Part shown: piece by piece, positions 45,071 to 57,735 of the stretch
Numbering within the stretch: position 1 is the stretch's first letter
How the letters are laid out: each line of letters starts with the position of its first letter
Assembly (NCBI RefSeq): GCF_032854445.1
Contig: NC_088302.1
Location: 13,573,338 to 13,637,337 of the forward strand
From: Liolophura sinensis
Lineage: Eukaryota > Mollusca > Polyplacophora > Chitonida > Chitonidae
DNA: 64,000 nt
Reading direction: 5' to 3'
The notes under the pieces: generated by a model
The model's input: only the letters and a program-made list of their open reading frames with translations
Told to the model about the DNA's origin: nothing
Database searches by the model: none
Translations under genes and position numbers: made by a program

Positions 45071-45644
45071 GAAGGCTAGTCATTTTGTTTTTTTTTCATG
45101 TATATTTGGAGGCCAATCATAAAGTTTAAAGTTTGTTTTGGGCATATACTCGCCACAGGTTTACTTCAGCTAAATTTGTCTTGATTCCTCTCATACACTC
45201 TAGTCAGATAAAGTTGATGTGAACAGGAGAAAGGGAGTAAATAAGACATCCTGATTTCAAAATGTTAACAAACAAAAAAACTTTAATTTAATTCCTGGCT
45301 TTGTGCAGAGGGCATGTATGTCATGACTATGTCTGGCTTTAGGTGTGGTGTCACAGTCTGGCATAAAGTTAAGTGAGGCAGGGTGAAAGTCCAGTGCATA
45401 AATTCATCATTGAGACTCGCATCTTCATATAAATATGGGGCACGATTGTTTGATAACCAGAATGGTGTTGAAAGTGATATCTGGTTTTATTGTACTCCTC
45501 TGTGCTCCTAAGGCCTTTTATTGTATTATACAGACAAGTAAAACTGTACCCTTTTGGGACAAGATTTTCTCCAGGCTGATGTATTTACATTTTTATAATT
45601 TCGGTATAATTCTTTTGATGGCTTTTTTAATGCTGATCGCTCTG

Positions 45645-45680
45645 ACTGACATAAATGAAATATTCTTTAGTATGGCTTAA
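45645..45680 (+). repeat. SINE-A, 3' end only
   Basis: CATAAATGAAATATTCTTTA and then GTATGGCTTAAAA match the last part of the SINE-A 3' module. Confidence 0.5.
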
Positions 45681-46055
45681 AAAAAAAAAACAAACAAAAA
45701 AATCACCCAAATATACCCTAATATAGGGAATGTACCAGTGCAGTTGATATCACATGTACATGTACCAGTGAAGGGTAGTAACATCTACATGTATATCACT
45801 GACACCGATTCACATGTGAAGTCCAAATGAAGAGTTAGAGCTTTGTTTATGTGTAGAGCACTTTGACCTGTTCCCATCACACCCAGCACTGTACTAACTA
45901 TGTGATGATTCACAAGGTACCAGACTATACCAGTTCAGCACCTCCTGATACAGGGAATTTGTCCAACCAGCTTGCGATATCTTAGCCGCACAAGAGGTTT
46001 CATGGGATTACCATAATTGTTTGATGAATGTGAATTGCAGTGTAGGAATTGATGT

Positions 46056-46082
46056 ATGTATTTATTTTATTGGTGTTTTAAG
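46056..46082 (-). repeat. SINE-A, tail relic
   Basis: TTTATTTTATTGGTGTTTTA is the tail of a minus-oriented copy. Nothing follows it. Confidence 0.35.
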
Positions 46083-46528
46083 ACTGTGTGTATGAAGCGG
46101 CAGTCTGGATTAGTTCATCGTGAATTTAAGACGACAATCAGAAATCAACAGTGGTTGGTTAAATTGTGGATCATCAAATTTCATGAAAGTGTAAATTTCT
46201 CAAAGGTCTCAGTTTATATATTATGGCAAAGGAAATCTGGAGGAGGGGAGAGGATATATAATATCAGGTTCAATTGCCTGAAATTTTATTCTTTTTGAGG
46301 TGAATAAATAAACTTATAATTTAAATGAAACCAGGGATAGAAATTTGAAGTAAACCCAGCAGGACAGTTTTCCTGTTGATCCCTGAAAGTTATCGGACAT
46401 TTTTGCAACTCACAGGACAAAATTTCTCTCATTCAGAGTCTATCAATTTGGGGTAAAGTTTATTTTCATCTCACCACCTCCAGCTGGAAAGAGTAATTAA
46501 GCTATTAGATTGTGCTGTTGAGTACTGA

Positions 46529-46796
46529 CCTACTTTTGGGGGTACCAACCTACTCTGAGCACCAGCCTACTTTTGGGGGTACCAAACTACTTTTGGGGGT
46601 ACCAAACTACTTTTGGGATATCAACCTACTTTTGGGGTACCAAACTACTTTTGGGATATCAACCTACTTTTGGGGTACCAAACTACTTTTGGGGTACCAA
46701 ACTACTTTTGGGGTATCACCTTTTGGGGTACCAAACTACTTTTCTGGTACCAAACTACTTTGGGAGTATTAACCTACTTTTGGGGTACCATCCTAC
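46529..46796. repeat. 19-20 bp minisatellite, about 13 units
   Basis: The unit is TACTTTTGGGG(G)TACCAAAC, with a variant TACTTTTGGGATATCAACC. All three plus-strand frames are open across it because the unit contains no stop. The apparent peptides (YFWGTKLLLG-like) are therefore artefacts. Confidence 0.92.
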
Positions 46797-47260
46797 TCGG
46801 CAGTGAGTCTTTTGTGTCTACATTAACAATGGTACTTTTAGTATTTTGTAAATGGCATCATAGTTCTGATGATTCTTGTCTGAAACATACATGTAAATAT
46901 TTAACAGTTTTATAACTGATATTAAAGATGAAGACTGCTGGATTTATGAATTGTTGGATATAGGTATGTTCTGAGATGTTGTCTTAAAACTTTTGGTGTA
47001 CACATTTTTAGATGATCATGTATATACTAGTAAATATTATTGCTATGACTTACACATCCATGTATACATGTACATGTAAGAGGAGATAGGATTGTTACAC
47101 TGTGGCAGTTGAATGTCAGGGGTCAAGTTTGACCTGACCTTTGTCCTGAACTGTTTACAGTGTACATTGGCTCAGGTTATAGACCAAACTGACTTTTCAC
47201 ATTAGCCTGTTAGCTTCAAAGATTAGGGCAGCCTTCAAAGCCTTTTCTGTGAAAACCAAT

Positions 47261-47279
47261 CCCCCCCCCCACCCCCCCA
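47261..47279. repeat. Poly-C tract
   Basis: Ten C, an A, seven C. Low-complexity sequence within CHSY1 intron 1. Confidence 0.95.
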
Positions 47280-49939
47280 CTTCCACAGACATCTTCTCCC
47301 TCCTTCTCTCTGAGCTATCAGGAAGATGGGGTGCACTGCTTGGACAATTCTTGCATTGTATTACCGCTGTAATGTGTGAGCTGGGGTACAGTGTAATCAG
47401 ATGGTTCAAGACTGATGCCTCTGTGGAAGCCTATGGTTGTATAAAGAGTTGATTAAACTGAGCTAGGCCACTTGGGTATAAATCTCTTTTAAAAGGGAAG
47501 ACAGCACCAGGCCAATATACGTACCGAAGTCTTGGACTCCAAATTCAGATATATGGTACCTTTTTATTATTTTGTGATGTTAGCAAAGTCAGCAAAGCCA
47601 CACTCAATCAATTTTAACCAGTCAGGTGCAAATTTCTTCTCTAACTTGAGAGCTCACCTGTGACAATCACACTTTAAAGGGAACATAACACGTTATAGCT
47701 ATCTTCATCTATGTCACAAAACCAAGGAGCTCTCCCATACCATCAGTATTAAACGTTGTGACAGTGTGAAAATACAAACAAAAAACACCTGATACCCAAC
47801 CAGAGAGTTTGTCCTGTGTTCAAAGGGCCTATGTTTCTTTCAGTTTGGCGCTCGGTTAGGACGATGCTCGTGGACGCAAGTATCATGTTTAAGCTGTCCT
47901 GTTTGTCTTCATCCTGCATGGGTGTAGGCATTTGGCCTAGCTGGCTGTAGCGACTTCAGGGAATGTACCAAACATACACGTAGCAGGACCTTCTGTTTGA
48001 TAACAGACTCTTTCATTCATATTTCGGGAAGATATTTTCGTAATAAATCTTACTTTGCTGAGGAAAAATAATGCAAAGTCACAGTATTTGTTTTCAAGCA
48101 AGCGACTCTCAAGAGGCGGTTTTCTTGCCAGTTCACCCTGACAAGTTACTGCAGTAACATGCCCAACATATACCCATTGTGATGTGGGCAGAGGTTCTCA
48201 GTTGCCTGCTCATAAATGTGTGGTCCAAAATGTATCAGTTTAACACTTTAACTAACTGCAAAATCCAATTTATTGCATCAATATCTGTCTATCCACTATA
48301 AGAAACCACAATCGAAAGCTGTTAGGTTTTTTGACAGCCAATTATCACATGACAACACTAGTGATTGACCAAGTTCATAAAGGCTTCAACAACATGGCTA
48401 CTGGTAGTTAATTTATGAGAGTTACAAAACACGTCAGGAAGTAACTGTTTACATATATAAGGCCTGTTTACCTATATAAGGCCTGTTTCCAACCCTGGAC
48501 TGAAATAACCAACGTTAAATTATTTGTTGTCTTTTCCTTTAAAGCTAGATTACCTATTTTGCCCTCCTTGAGACCAGAAGTGTTTTATGACCGTCTAGTT
48601 CCCCAAATCTGTACTGCATAGTTCTGATCAGCCGTTACTGGCTTCACCATATTTCGCAGAGCCATCTGTGCTTCCCACAGATAAAATGTCTAGGCCTACT
48701 GCCAAATTTGAATCCTGTGATCTGTGGGGGTTTTTTTTATCCAGAATTATTAAAAATATTTTGACCTAGATCTTACACTACACTGATGTGTACAAACCTA
48801 GTACTACATTGTACCTTCATTTCATTTTCTTTACCTTGTTGGCGTACTATATTAAAAAATTTGGTATGAAATTAAATGTTGCTTTTTGTACAATCAGGTA
48901 GTAGTAATCAGTAACGCCTATGTGTAAGTTTGAGGCTGTCGCACACTTTCTGTTGTCTGAAAGCATACAGGTCGTCCGACGTGGAAGTTCTGAGTGCTCT
49001 TGCACTAATACTGTTAAAAATGCTTTGATGGCATTTTTAGTCTGCTGCTGTTTTCACTTCATCAAATGTGAGGAGCATGTCCTGTGAAAATTTGCACATG
49101 TGTATAGAGTTAAATTTATCATCTTTTATGTTGTACATTGTAACAGTTGTATGTTACTGAGGCAGACATAATGTCTGGAATGCTTTTAAACTTTGTATCC
49201 ACAGACTTATATATGCAAAATTGTTGCTATTTTTCCCTGCACTTCTTGAGTAATACCTAATGACACATTTTTCGGCTGTGAGAGTTCAAAGACTTGTAAT
49301 TCATTTCTCAGACTTGCATGCCACTGGTGTATTTGTATACTTGTGTCTTTTTATCAGCATCAGTATTTCTATAATCATCCTACATCATATAGGTCACTCA
49401 GTGGGGCCATCATTAAAAATATGTTTGTTGGGCCTCACTCGACTGACCCTCAAAGAAAGGGCAGTACTCTTAAAGTTTTTATTGAGATTTTGACAGGAGT
49501 ATTCTTCGTTTTTATCACTGTTTGTAAGCATTTTAATGTGTGTAACTAGCTGTGTATTTATTCACTATAATTTCTTGGATACAGGAATTACAAAAATATT
49601 GTTTGTACAGCACCTCTGCATTTTGCATTATACATTTCTTGCCAAAAATAGCCTTTTATTTTGTGAAATTGAACTGGAAAACAATATAGGGTTAAAAAAT
49701 GACAAAGAAATGTTACATGTATTGATCTAAATTTTATTTTACATATATATTTACAGCTGCTGTTTGTTGGAGAAGAGTTGAAATTTTGTTTCTTTTTCCC
49801 TATGTATTGTCAATAATTTAACATACATGTAGGTACTTAATTTTTGGCCTATTAATATACACAGGGAGTATCTGCAGAAGGGAACGGTAAGCTATGAGTA
49901 GCCTAAGAGCATGTCACAGAGCAGATTGATTTACATGTG

Positions 49940-50413
49940 CAGTCAAACCTGTACCAATGGCCAACTGTAATCAGCATCCATCTGCCGTAAGTGGCCACTC
50001 TCTGCCGCGACCAAACAATTTTTCATGTTAAACAACCTGTTATATGTGGGCACCTGTCCAACGCGTCCAGTGGCCAATATATTTTGCCACCAAATTCTAT
50101 ATCAGCCTGTCCTGAGCGGCCGAGACTTTCAACAGTAATGATGATTGCCGCATCGGACATTCAAAAATTTCAACATGGCGACTTTTTATTTTACTACAAT
50201 TGTTATATTGCTATGAAATTTATGTAGCTGACCAGATTAGTGCTTTATCAGTTATGTATAAGATTATTATGTAGACCTACATGTGTAGATTTCCTGAAAC
50301 TTAGTTCAGTTGTGATTTGGCTTGGTCTTCACAACCTGTTTTATGCAGCCAACTGTCATATGCGGCCACTTTTTATGTGTCCCTTCACTGGCCGCATACA
50401 ACAGGTTTGACTG
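49940..50413. mobile_element. Pogo/Tigger-like non-autonomous DNA element
   Basis: The ends are exact inverted repeats CAGTCAAACCTG (49940) and CAGGTTTGACTG (50402). The subterminal regions share GGCCAACTG/GCGGCCACT-type motifs in inverted order. The right flank is TATATA; the left lacks an obvious TA. The interior has no transposase. Confidence 0.65.
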
Positions 50414-52775
50414 TATATACATCATCATGTAAAAAGTCAAGAGGGCATACTGTTTATTCCCATGAAGTGATGAGTCAGCAGAAACATGCTGCTGTGATTT
50501 GGCGTACGTATATAGCTCCTTTGTGTGTGATGCGCCCACACAACAACTACATCTGCTTTCTGTACCACATGCAGTTGTGCTTGGGTATGAAGAGAGTGAC
50601 TATATTTTGATACACTGTACAGGCCGAACTTCACATCTTGAAACAATATATATTGGGATGAAACAGATATAATTGTAAGACTAAATGTTTATAGTTTAAG
50701 GTGGCATAGTTAATTGCTTGCCCTCTGCTGGTTCAACCAAAGTATGATGTGAGTAGGCTTGCACTACATAATCCTGCCTGCCTCTCTGTGTGAAAGGCCG
50801 TTAAACACTGTCCAGGAAAATAGTTCAATTCATTGTTGTAGAATTTCTCCCATGTAGAAAACATCAGAATCTATGGTGATCTGTATAGGGACTTACAGGG
50901 CATCACTGAGGTCACATCCATATTTTTTCCTTGAAATACTTGGTTTGAAGGTCCATTTGGCGAATGCATTCATAGATGTACGTGTATATGCAACTAAATT
51001 GATGAAACCAAGCCATGTACGTGTGCTAAGCAGCAAAAACCTGATGAGGCATCAGCTGGTCCCAATGTGGTCGGACAAGGTATCCATAGAATCCAAAGTT
51101 TCAAATGCATTTTCCTGGGTTGGAAAAATTCTAAAAAACTAAATGCAACTATTTTTGTGAACAGTTTTTAATGGGTTTTTATCTGACATAAAGTTCAAGG
51201 TAGTGTGTTTTTTGTCTGTAATGTGATTGTGATACATTACTGAGTACAGTATACACCACTGGGAAATGTTGTAAATATTACTTTCCTAATTGTATTGCCT
51301 TGAGAAAATTTCACAGTAAACTGCTTTATGATTTCTGGTGTTTTCAACACAGCAATAAGTTAGACAGCACTATAACATCTTCACACATGTACCCATGTGT
51401 AAATAGTACAGTATACATGTTTGAATGTATTGGTAGGGATCATTGGGCACCCCCCATCTGGGTCTTGTTTGATGCATAATGCATGTAAAAACCTTTTGAT
51501 AAGGGTAATAGACGTGGAGTGATTGCCCAAGTTCATCATGGCTCGGAGGAGAAATGAGGCGTGCGTGTTTACAAGGAATCACAATGTTTACAGTTACTGC
51601 AGTTGTACAGAGGTGGCAAATATAGGAAAATTACTAGCTTGTGACTGGGAAATTAATAATACCTTATCTTACAGAACATAATCTGTGGGATTACTATTGC
51701 TCAGGCTGGTCACGTCAGGAAATAAAATCAGCAGTCCTCACAAATGCGATGAATGGCCTAGAGGGGTCCTGCTTCCTTATTTTGCTTAGGCGCTGTTCTT
51801 GCTACAGCGTACTAGCACCTGACTGATTTGGTCACAGCTTCAACTTAATCCTCTCCGATTCGCTAACATGTGTAAGCGCGATGCTTTGCTTAAAGCAAAG
51901 ACACTATGTTTTCCACAATACATATACTTGCCTGCCCACTGTAAATGTTTGCTTAAGTTATTCCATATAGAACTAAAAAAATGTGAAGTATTTGGCATTA
52001 ATTAATTATTTGACACTAATCAGATAAATAAACAAACAAATAATGACAAGCCCAAAATCTGTGTAGGTTGAATTCTGCATTTACATTACTCCATCATTAC
52101 GATGACAAGATGTTTGAGTTCATGTCTGAAAATGTTTTTTCTTGTCAGTTAAGTTTCATGTGGCGGCATGAATTCACCTTTTCTTGATTCAATGTCTCGC
52201 CATTTGCAAAAATTTGTCTGATTTTATGAATGTTGAACTTGTGATATTTTATTGGAATATTTATAGGTATGGTGAACCTTGTTTGAACTTGTGCTAATCC
52301 TGTTCTCATGTTGGCTTCAGGCATGTGTGCAGCAGTTAAACCTGAGCATGTATATGTGCATCAGACATTTAACATCCTTTAAAAGAAAGTGGCTTGATCC
52401 CAGACAACCCATTATGGATATGATTCATGTTCTATTTAAATTGGGAGAAGATGTGAAGGTCAGAGGTTGTGGTTGTGTTTATTTTATGTCATGGGGGCCA
52501 CAGGCCAGTAAACAATCATATGTACATGTATGTGGCTAAAGCAAATTAATGCCTCATTGTACTAGCAGCTGAGAACTTTGGTCCCAGGGAGGACAAAATT
52601 CCATGATGTGTCACCCTGGGAGTTAAGTGGTAGTTTCTACTTCGACCAGGAAGTCAGACCACAGTCAGAAAACTGCATACGATTGTATACGTATACCTTT
52701 ATATGGCAGCTTGTGTAAGTGAAACGCCAAAGTTAACTACATGCAGGTATGCTATGCATGTTAACATCTGTCCTG

Positions 52776-52779
<4 letters not shown>

Positions 52780-52825
<46 letters not shown>
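52780..52825. repeat. (TA)n microsatellite
   Basis: About 23 uninterrupted AT dinucleotides. Confidence 0.97.
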
Positions 52826-52830
<5 letters not shown>

Positions 52831-54360
52831 GCGAATTAGTAAGTATTAATCGGATTGGTCATCCTCTCAGATCCCTGGACATTGAACTCTGACATCATGC
52901 ATTGGTGGTGAACTTCCTACTGCCATTATGTGCAATTTTGAGAACAGATCTCCTAAGGTTATATAAGGACCGTTTGCTAATACACGGCAGCGTCCATCCT
53001 TGCATGCTCTATACGCCCGGGGGCAAAATCTTGCGATATGTAGTGAGTAAACATTTTCTAGCCGTGATATAACCATAACATAACAAGTTTTTAACAACAT
53101 TTCATTTATCTGATTTCTGCCTTCATTGAGTCAACGGCATGTTTTTTTTTTTTTACTTCTGTGTGCGTTTATTTTCCTTGTGTGTTTTTCTTTCTTCTGT
53201 GTCTAGGTTTACTCTCAGAAGTTTTCCAGGTTTACTTGCTGTGCATCACTGTTCCAACACCTGTTTTTTAAGGCGTATTTCTACAAGAGTTGTAGGTAAT
53301 TCTGAAACAAAACTTTTGTGGATGGATGATTTTCCTTAGTGGGTATGCACTTATGCCATCCAGAGATTTCATTAGAGGAGGAAAAAAAAAAACAGTATGG
53401 CTCCTTGAACTTGCCTGAACTTTCAAACAATAGCTGTGGAACTTGTCCTTGAACTTCCTCAAATGGTACATGTTGCTGGAAGAAAATGCAGCAAGTGATT
53501 CTTTCCACAAATACTCATATTTGAATATGCTCGTATGTATTACATACCTGTGTGTATAGATTAGGAAAGAATGCAAGCAAGAAATCAAACGCTACCTTAT
53601 TCAATGATGTGATCAGAAGAAGTTTACTTAATTAACCCCATGAAATTCTCTGCATTCTTATTTCGCATATACAGCTGTATATTGTAAAAATTTAGTTTAA
53701 ATCTAGTTTATGCCTTTAAGTTATTCAATTTCTTGAAAAAAAGAAGAATATCAACCACCAGTGTGTTAAATGTGCATAAACGGTGTACATGTATGGGAGG
53801 GTTTTCAGGAAGAGCAAATACATGTAGGTGGCTTTTAATATTAGTGGTATACGTTCTTCTTACAGTAGAACTTAATTTGAAGACTTTGATAATGACCACT
53901 TATTTTCATAGTGCATGTATTATGTTATCAATGTATGATTGGTTGGTTTCATTTCACGTGTGAATTTAACCTCTTTTATTTAATACTTAATACCGTAATC
54001 TATATAGACATAAGGTAGATAACTTCCTCTTCCTTGTTGACGTATATGTAAACCTCACTGTCAACATTATAATTTTAGACATCACAACAAAACCTCCTTC
54101 TGGAAGACAATGCTGTAACAGCATGCAGACACCAGCCTGACAAGCTCTGATGACTTATCCCAATCTTGTGGTGAACAAGCAAGGAACATTCAGGCTAAAA
54201 TATTGTTCTTTAAATGACCAGACATAGGATTGAACCCAGGTCTTCAGCTACATGTAGGGATGTAAGTTATTTCAAATTATGTGCAAATATGCAGCTTAGC
54301 ACTACAATATAATTCTTTTTGAGTCAGGAGTAGGAAACATGGTCATTGTAATTTTGATAT

Positions 54361-54740
54361 ACATGTACATTTTGAGTCAAGGAGAGTTGTCACAGGCCAT
54401 TGATGTACATTTTGAGTCAGGGAGAGTTTTCACAGGCCATTGATGTACATTTTGAGTCAGGGAGAGTTTTCACAGGCCATTGATGTACATATTGAGTCAG
54501 GGAGAGTTGTCACAGGCCATTGATGTACATTTTGAGTCAAGGAGAGTTTTCACAGGCCATTGATGTACATTTTGAGTCAGGGAGAGTTGTCACAGGCCAT
54601 TGATGTACATTTTGAGTCAGGGAGAGTTGTCACAGGCCATTGATGTACATTTTGAGTCAGGGAGAGTTGTCACAGGCCATTGATGTACATTTTGAGTCAG
54701 GGAGAGTTGTCACAGGCCATTGATGTACATTTTGTGTCAG
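54361..54740. repeat. 40-bp minisatellite, nine near-identical units
   Basis: CACAGGCCAT occurs at 54391, 54431, 54471 and every 40 bases to 54711, each followed by TGATGTACATTTTGAGTCAG. Variation is limited to a few positions (GTTGT/GTTTT, TCAG/TCAA). Decayed relatives built on GGTTCACAGGTC(T/A)G continue to about 54990. Confidence 0.97.
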
Positions 54741-57246
54741 GAAGATGGCACATAGAGCAGTGATATACCTTTTTTTAGTCTGGAGGAGGGTTTATAGGTC
54801 ATACCAAGTCTTTATAGGTCAGTAAGAGGATTTACCATGTCATATCAGTTCTTTGAGGTCATTGAGAGGATTGTATGGTTCACAGGTCTGCCACAGAGGG
54901 TTCAAAGCTCTGCTACAGAGGGTTCACAGGTCAGTAAAAGAGGATTCACAAGTCTATAAAAGGGTTCACAGGTCTGTAAAAGGAATTACAGAAGAGACTT
55001 TGCAGGTCATACATATATTCTTAATGTCAAATAATGGGGGCTCATAGTTTTGGATTTAAAGGTCAGAGGTAAAGGGTTAACAGGTTGAAGGTGATGTGGG
55101 TGCCAGACCAGGAAGATAGAGAATGCATGCATGTGTAAACCTTGACAGTTACATGTAGGCCACACTTGTAGGAACCCTCACTCAAGTCTGTCTGGACGTC
55201 TGTTGCTAAGCTAACAAGACCAGAGCTGACATAGAAAAATGGGACTCGCATCTCGGCACTTGCTTAAAGCACATTAGCATCTTGGAAAGTTATTTTCACA
55301 TATTCTTTCAAATTGACTTTGTCATTTTTTTTTGCCTGTGTTGACTGAAGCTGATATAGGTTTTTTGTGGGTGACTTTTCTTGAACTTGTGTGCATGTGT
55401 TATAATTAACATTCAGGAACATGGTTGTTCAGATGTACATGGTTTATTCCATCTTCATTGGTGAACTGATGCGATGTTTTGCACAATGAGCATAGAATGA
55501 AAACAATGTCTGTGAAATATGGCAAAAAGTGAACCTGTTATAGTCATCATACTACCATCGAACAAAGACCTGCTTTTGGACCCATTCGTCTTAAAGAAAA
55601 GAAATTTCATCATCTTGCAGAATTCTGTATAAGTTGTGCTTGTAACACTTATTGGTTCGTATTGCTTTATTCCAAACTTCTTCACTTGCATGTAACTCAT
55701 CAATTAATGAATGGTGAACATGAGATGCTCCCCAGCAGTACATTTTGATACGATCATGTTGTCAAGAAATAGAGGCAAATAGGTTCATTCTTATATTGGA
55801 ACATCTGAAAAAGTGCATTTCTAGAGGCAAAATATTATTTTTGTTGCGAAAACCTTTCTAAAGTCAACAGAACTCTCTGAATCAGGGAGGAGAAATAGAC
55901 AAGTTAGTAATGCACAAAATGTATGATCAGTTAGGGTATATGTGCTGTTGAAACTCTTTACAATATTGATAAAGTGTTCAGCTTTCTTTTTTCCTGGTTG
56001 ATGGATATACTAGCTTTTAAAGGTTGTGATCTCAGTCATCTTTAGCAAGATGCACCAGCCCTCACTCCCCTCCCAGTGACCTGTGCTCCTCACCCACCAC
56101 ACACTATTTGACCACTAAGGTTTGGCCTATCATCAGATGCCCCAAGGGAGCCTCAGTGTTTATAAGTAAACACCCTGGTCTGTGTTGATCTTAGTGTTGG
56201 TTTGCTGACCTGAGTAATGGGGCATATCCTTGATATTACCCACACAGCCAACATGTGCTGACAGGCGAATTAAGACATATCCACAGGCACAGGAATAAAT
56301 CTTGGCAGGTCCAGAGGGCAATCTGTGGGGCATGACAGCTTCCACTAGGGATTATGAACAAATAAACAGGAATAAGTTTCATCACATGGTGGAAAATCGG
56401 GATGGCTTTGTTAGACTTTCATGTCAGGAAAGTAATGCTCACCTGTGAAGTTTTGGGATGTCAGAGGGAAATCTGGACGCCTTTGTTAGGCTTCCATATG
56501 GTGAAGGTGATGCACACCTGTGAGGTTTTGGGGATGCTGTAGGGAAATCTGGATGGCTTTAATAGGCTTCCATATGGGGAAAATAATGTTCACCCTCTTG
56601 TTTTGGGATATTAGAGGGAAATCTGGGTGACTTTACAGTCTCCCATTTGGTGGAGGTGATGCACAGTTTGGCGGAGACACCAAAGCACATTATGACAACA
56701 CGTGTTGAGGAAACTTGTATGTGTTATGTGGACACCAAAGTATAACACTTGTAGGACAATGTAGGACACATGTTTGAGGACACCAGCATATAAGGGCACC
56801 AACAAGTATTATTAGGTTGCCAAAACAGTGTGAAGACATGAAAAATATTACGTGAACATCAAAAAATATTATTAACAAACATTCCCCATATGTTAGGTAA
56901 TTAAGGCATAATTTGACAAATATGCATCTGGATCCCATTGACCTGGACAGGTTTTGGCTCTGTGTTAAGTTTGGATATGTGAAGGAAGAGAAGGAAGTGG
57001 ATAAGGGCTTTTAGCAGGCACAGTCTACTGGCCAGAAACTATGGATTGTGAACTTCAATTGTCAATATACTTACATGCTAAACATGAATTCCACAGATGT
57101 CCTGCTCAGCTTAATGAAGATACATGTAGCAAACAGTATTTCTCTTCAGGCTTTTCATGCTTTCTTCAATGTGCTTTGGTTTATAGCGGGGTTTAGGCAC
57201 TGGTGTGATGATACATGGACTACTGTAATTCTTCAAGCTTTTCGGG

Positions 57247-57505
57247 GGCCCTCGGTGGCCGAGTGGTCTAAGGCGCTCACCTGGCGATCACTGTAATCTC
57301 TCACCAATGAGGTAAAGAGTTTGATTCCGGCTCCTGCCGTCCCGACTCTGGCCTTAAGCAGGAAAGCCTGCTAGTATAGCTTGCCGAGGGGCATGGGTTT
57401 CCTTCAGGCATTGCTCGGTTTCCACCCACCATAATATGCTGGCTGCCGTCATATGACCAAGATGTTGTTAAGTATGGCGTAAAACAACTTATCAGAAAAA
57501 AAAAT
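57247..57505 (+). repeat. SINE with Leu/Ser-tRNA-like head and SINE-A-like 3' module
   Basis: The head is GTGGCCGAGTGGTCTAAGGC with a B-box-like GAGTTTGATTCC. The body contains GGCATGGGTTTCC, CCACCCACCATAATATGCTG and GTTGTTAAGTATGGCGTAAA. The 3' module therefore resembles that of SINE-A although the head belongs to a different tRNA type. Confidence 0.85.
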
Positions 57506-57508
57506 CAC

Positions 57509-57735
57509 TCAAACTTTTTGCATGTTTGCAAGGTGTTTATTTAAGCATATTCTGAAGGCATTATTCTGTGTTGACTGATAAACTTATACTTTGTGTGAAG
57601 CCCTGAAACTGGCCAATGCAACCAATGTAGTTTTCTCTCCAAAACTACAGTTTTGTCTGTAGTTTTGTGTATAAATTGCTCTAAAAGTTGCTCTTTCATA
57701 TGCGAAAGGTTTCAGGAATTACAGTAGCCAAGAAT
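57509..57735 (-). mobile_element. MITE family 2, copy 1
   Basis: It contains, in reverse orientation, the words of the copies at 58996 and 63147: TTCTGAAGGCATTATTCTGT and GTTGACTGATAAA, CTGGCCAATGCAA, and the end ATGCGAAAGGTTTCAGGAAT and TAC. It directly abuts the SINE at 57247. Confidence 0.75.

Noticed and set aside
46512-46915. Three overlapping open frames with repeated YFWG/TFGV motifs
   Set aside because: They are translations of the 19-20 bp minisatellite in all three frames. The repeat unit simply lacks stop codons.
51880-51905. Short palindrome TGCTTTGCTTAAAGCAAAGAC
   Set aside because: The stem is too short and there is no context to suggest a functional hairpin or element end.
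54200-54300. tRNA-like B box (AGGATTGAACCCAGGTCT) on the minus strand
   Set aside because: It is probably a decayed SINE head, but no body or tail can be followed, so it is not listed as a feature.
54361-54740. CRISPR-like regular spacing of a 30-base conserved block
   Set aside because: There are no variable spacers; the whole 40-base unit is repeated, and the genome is animal. It is a minisatellite.
57247-57330. Possible tRNA-Leu/Ser gene
   Set aside because: The A and B boxes are good, but the cloverleaf is not convincing and the segment continues into a SINE body and tail.
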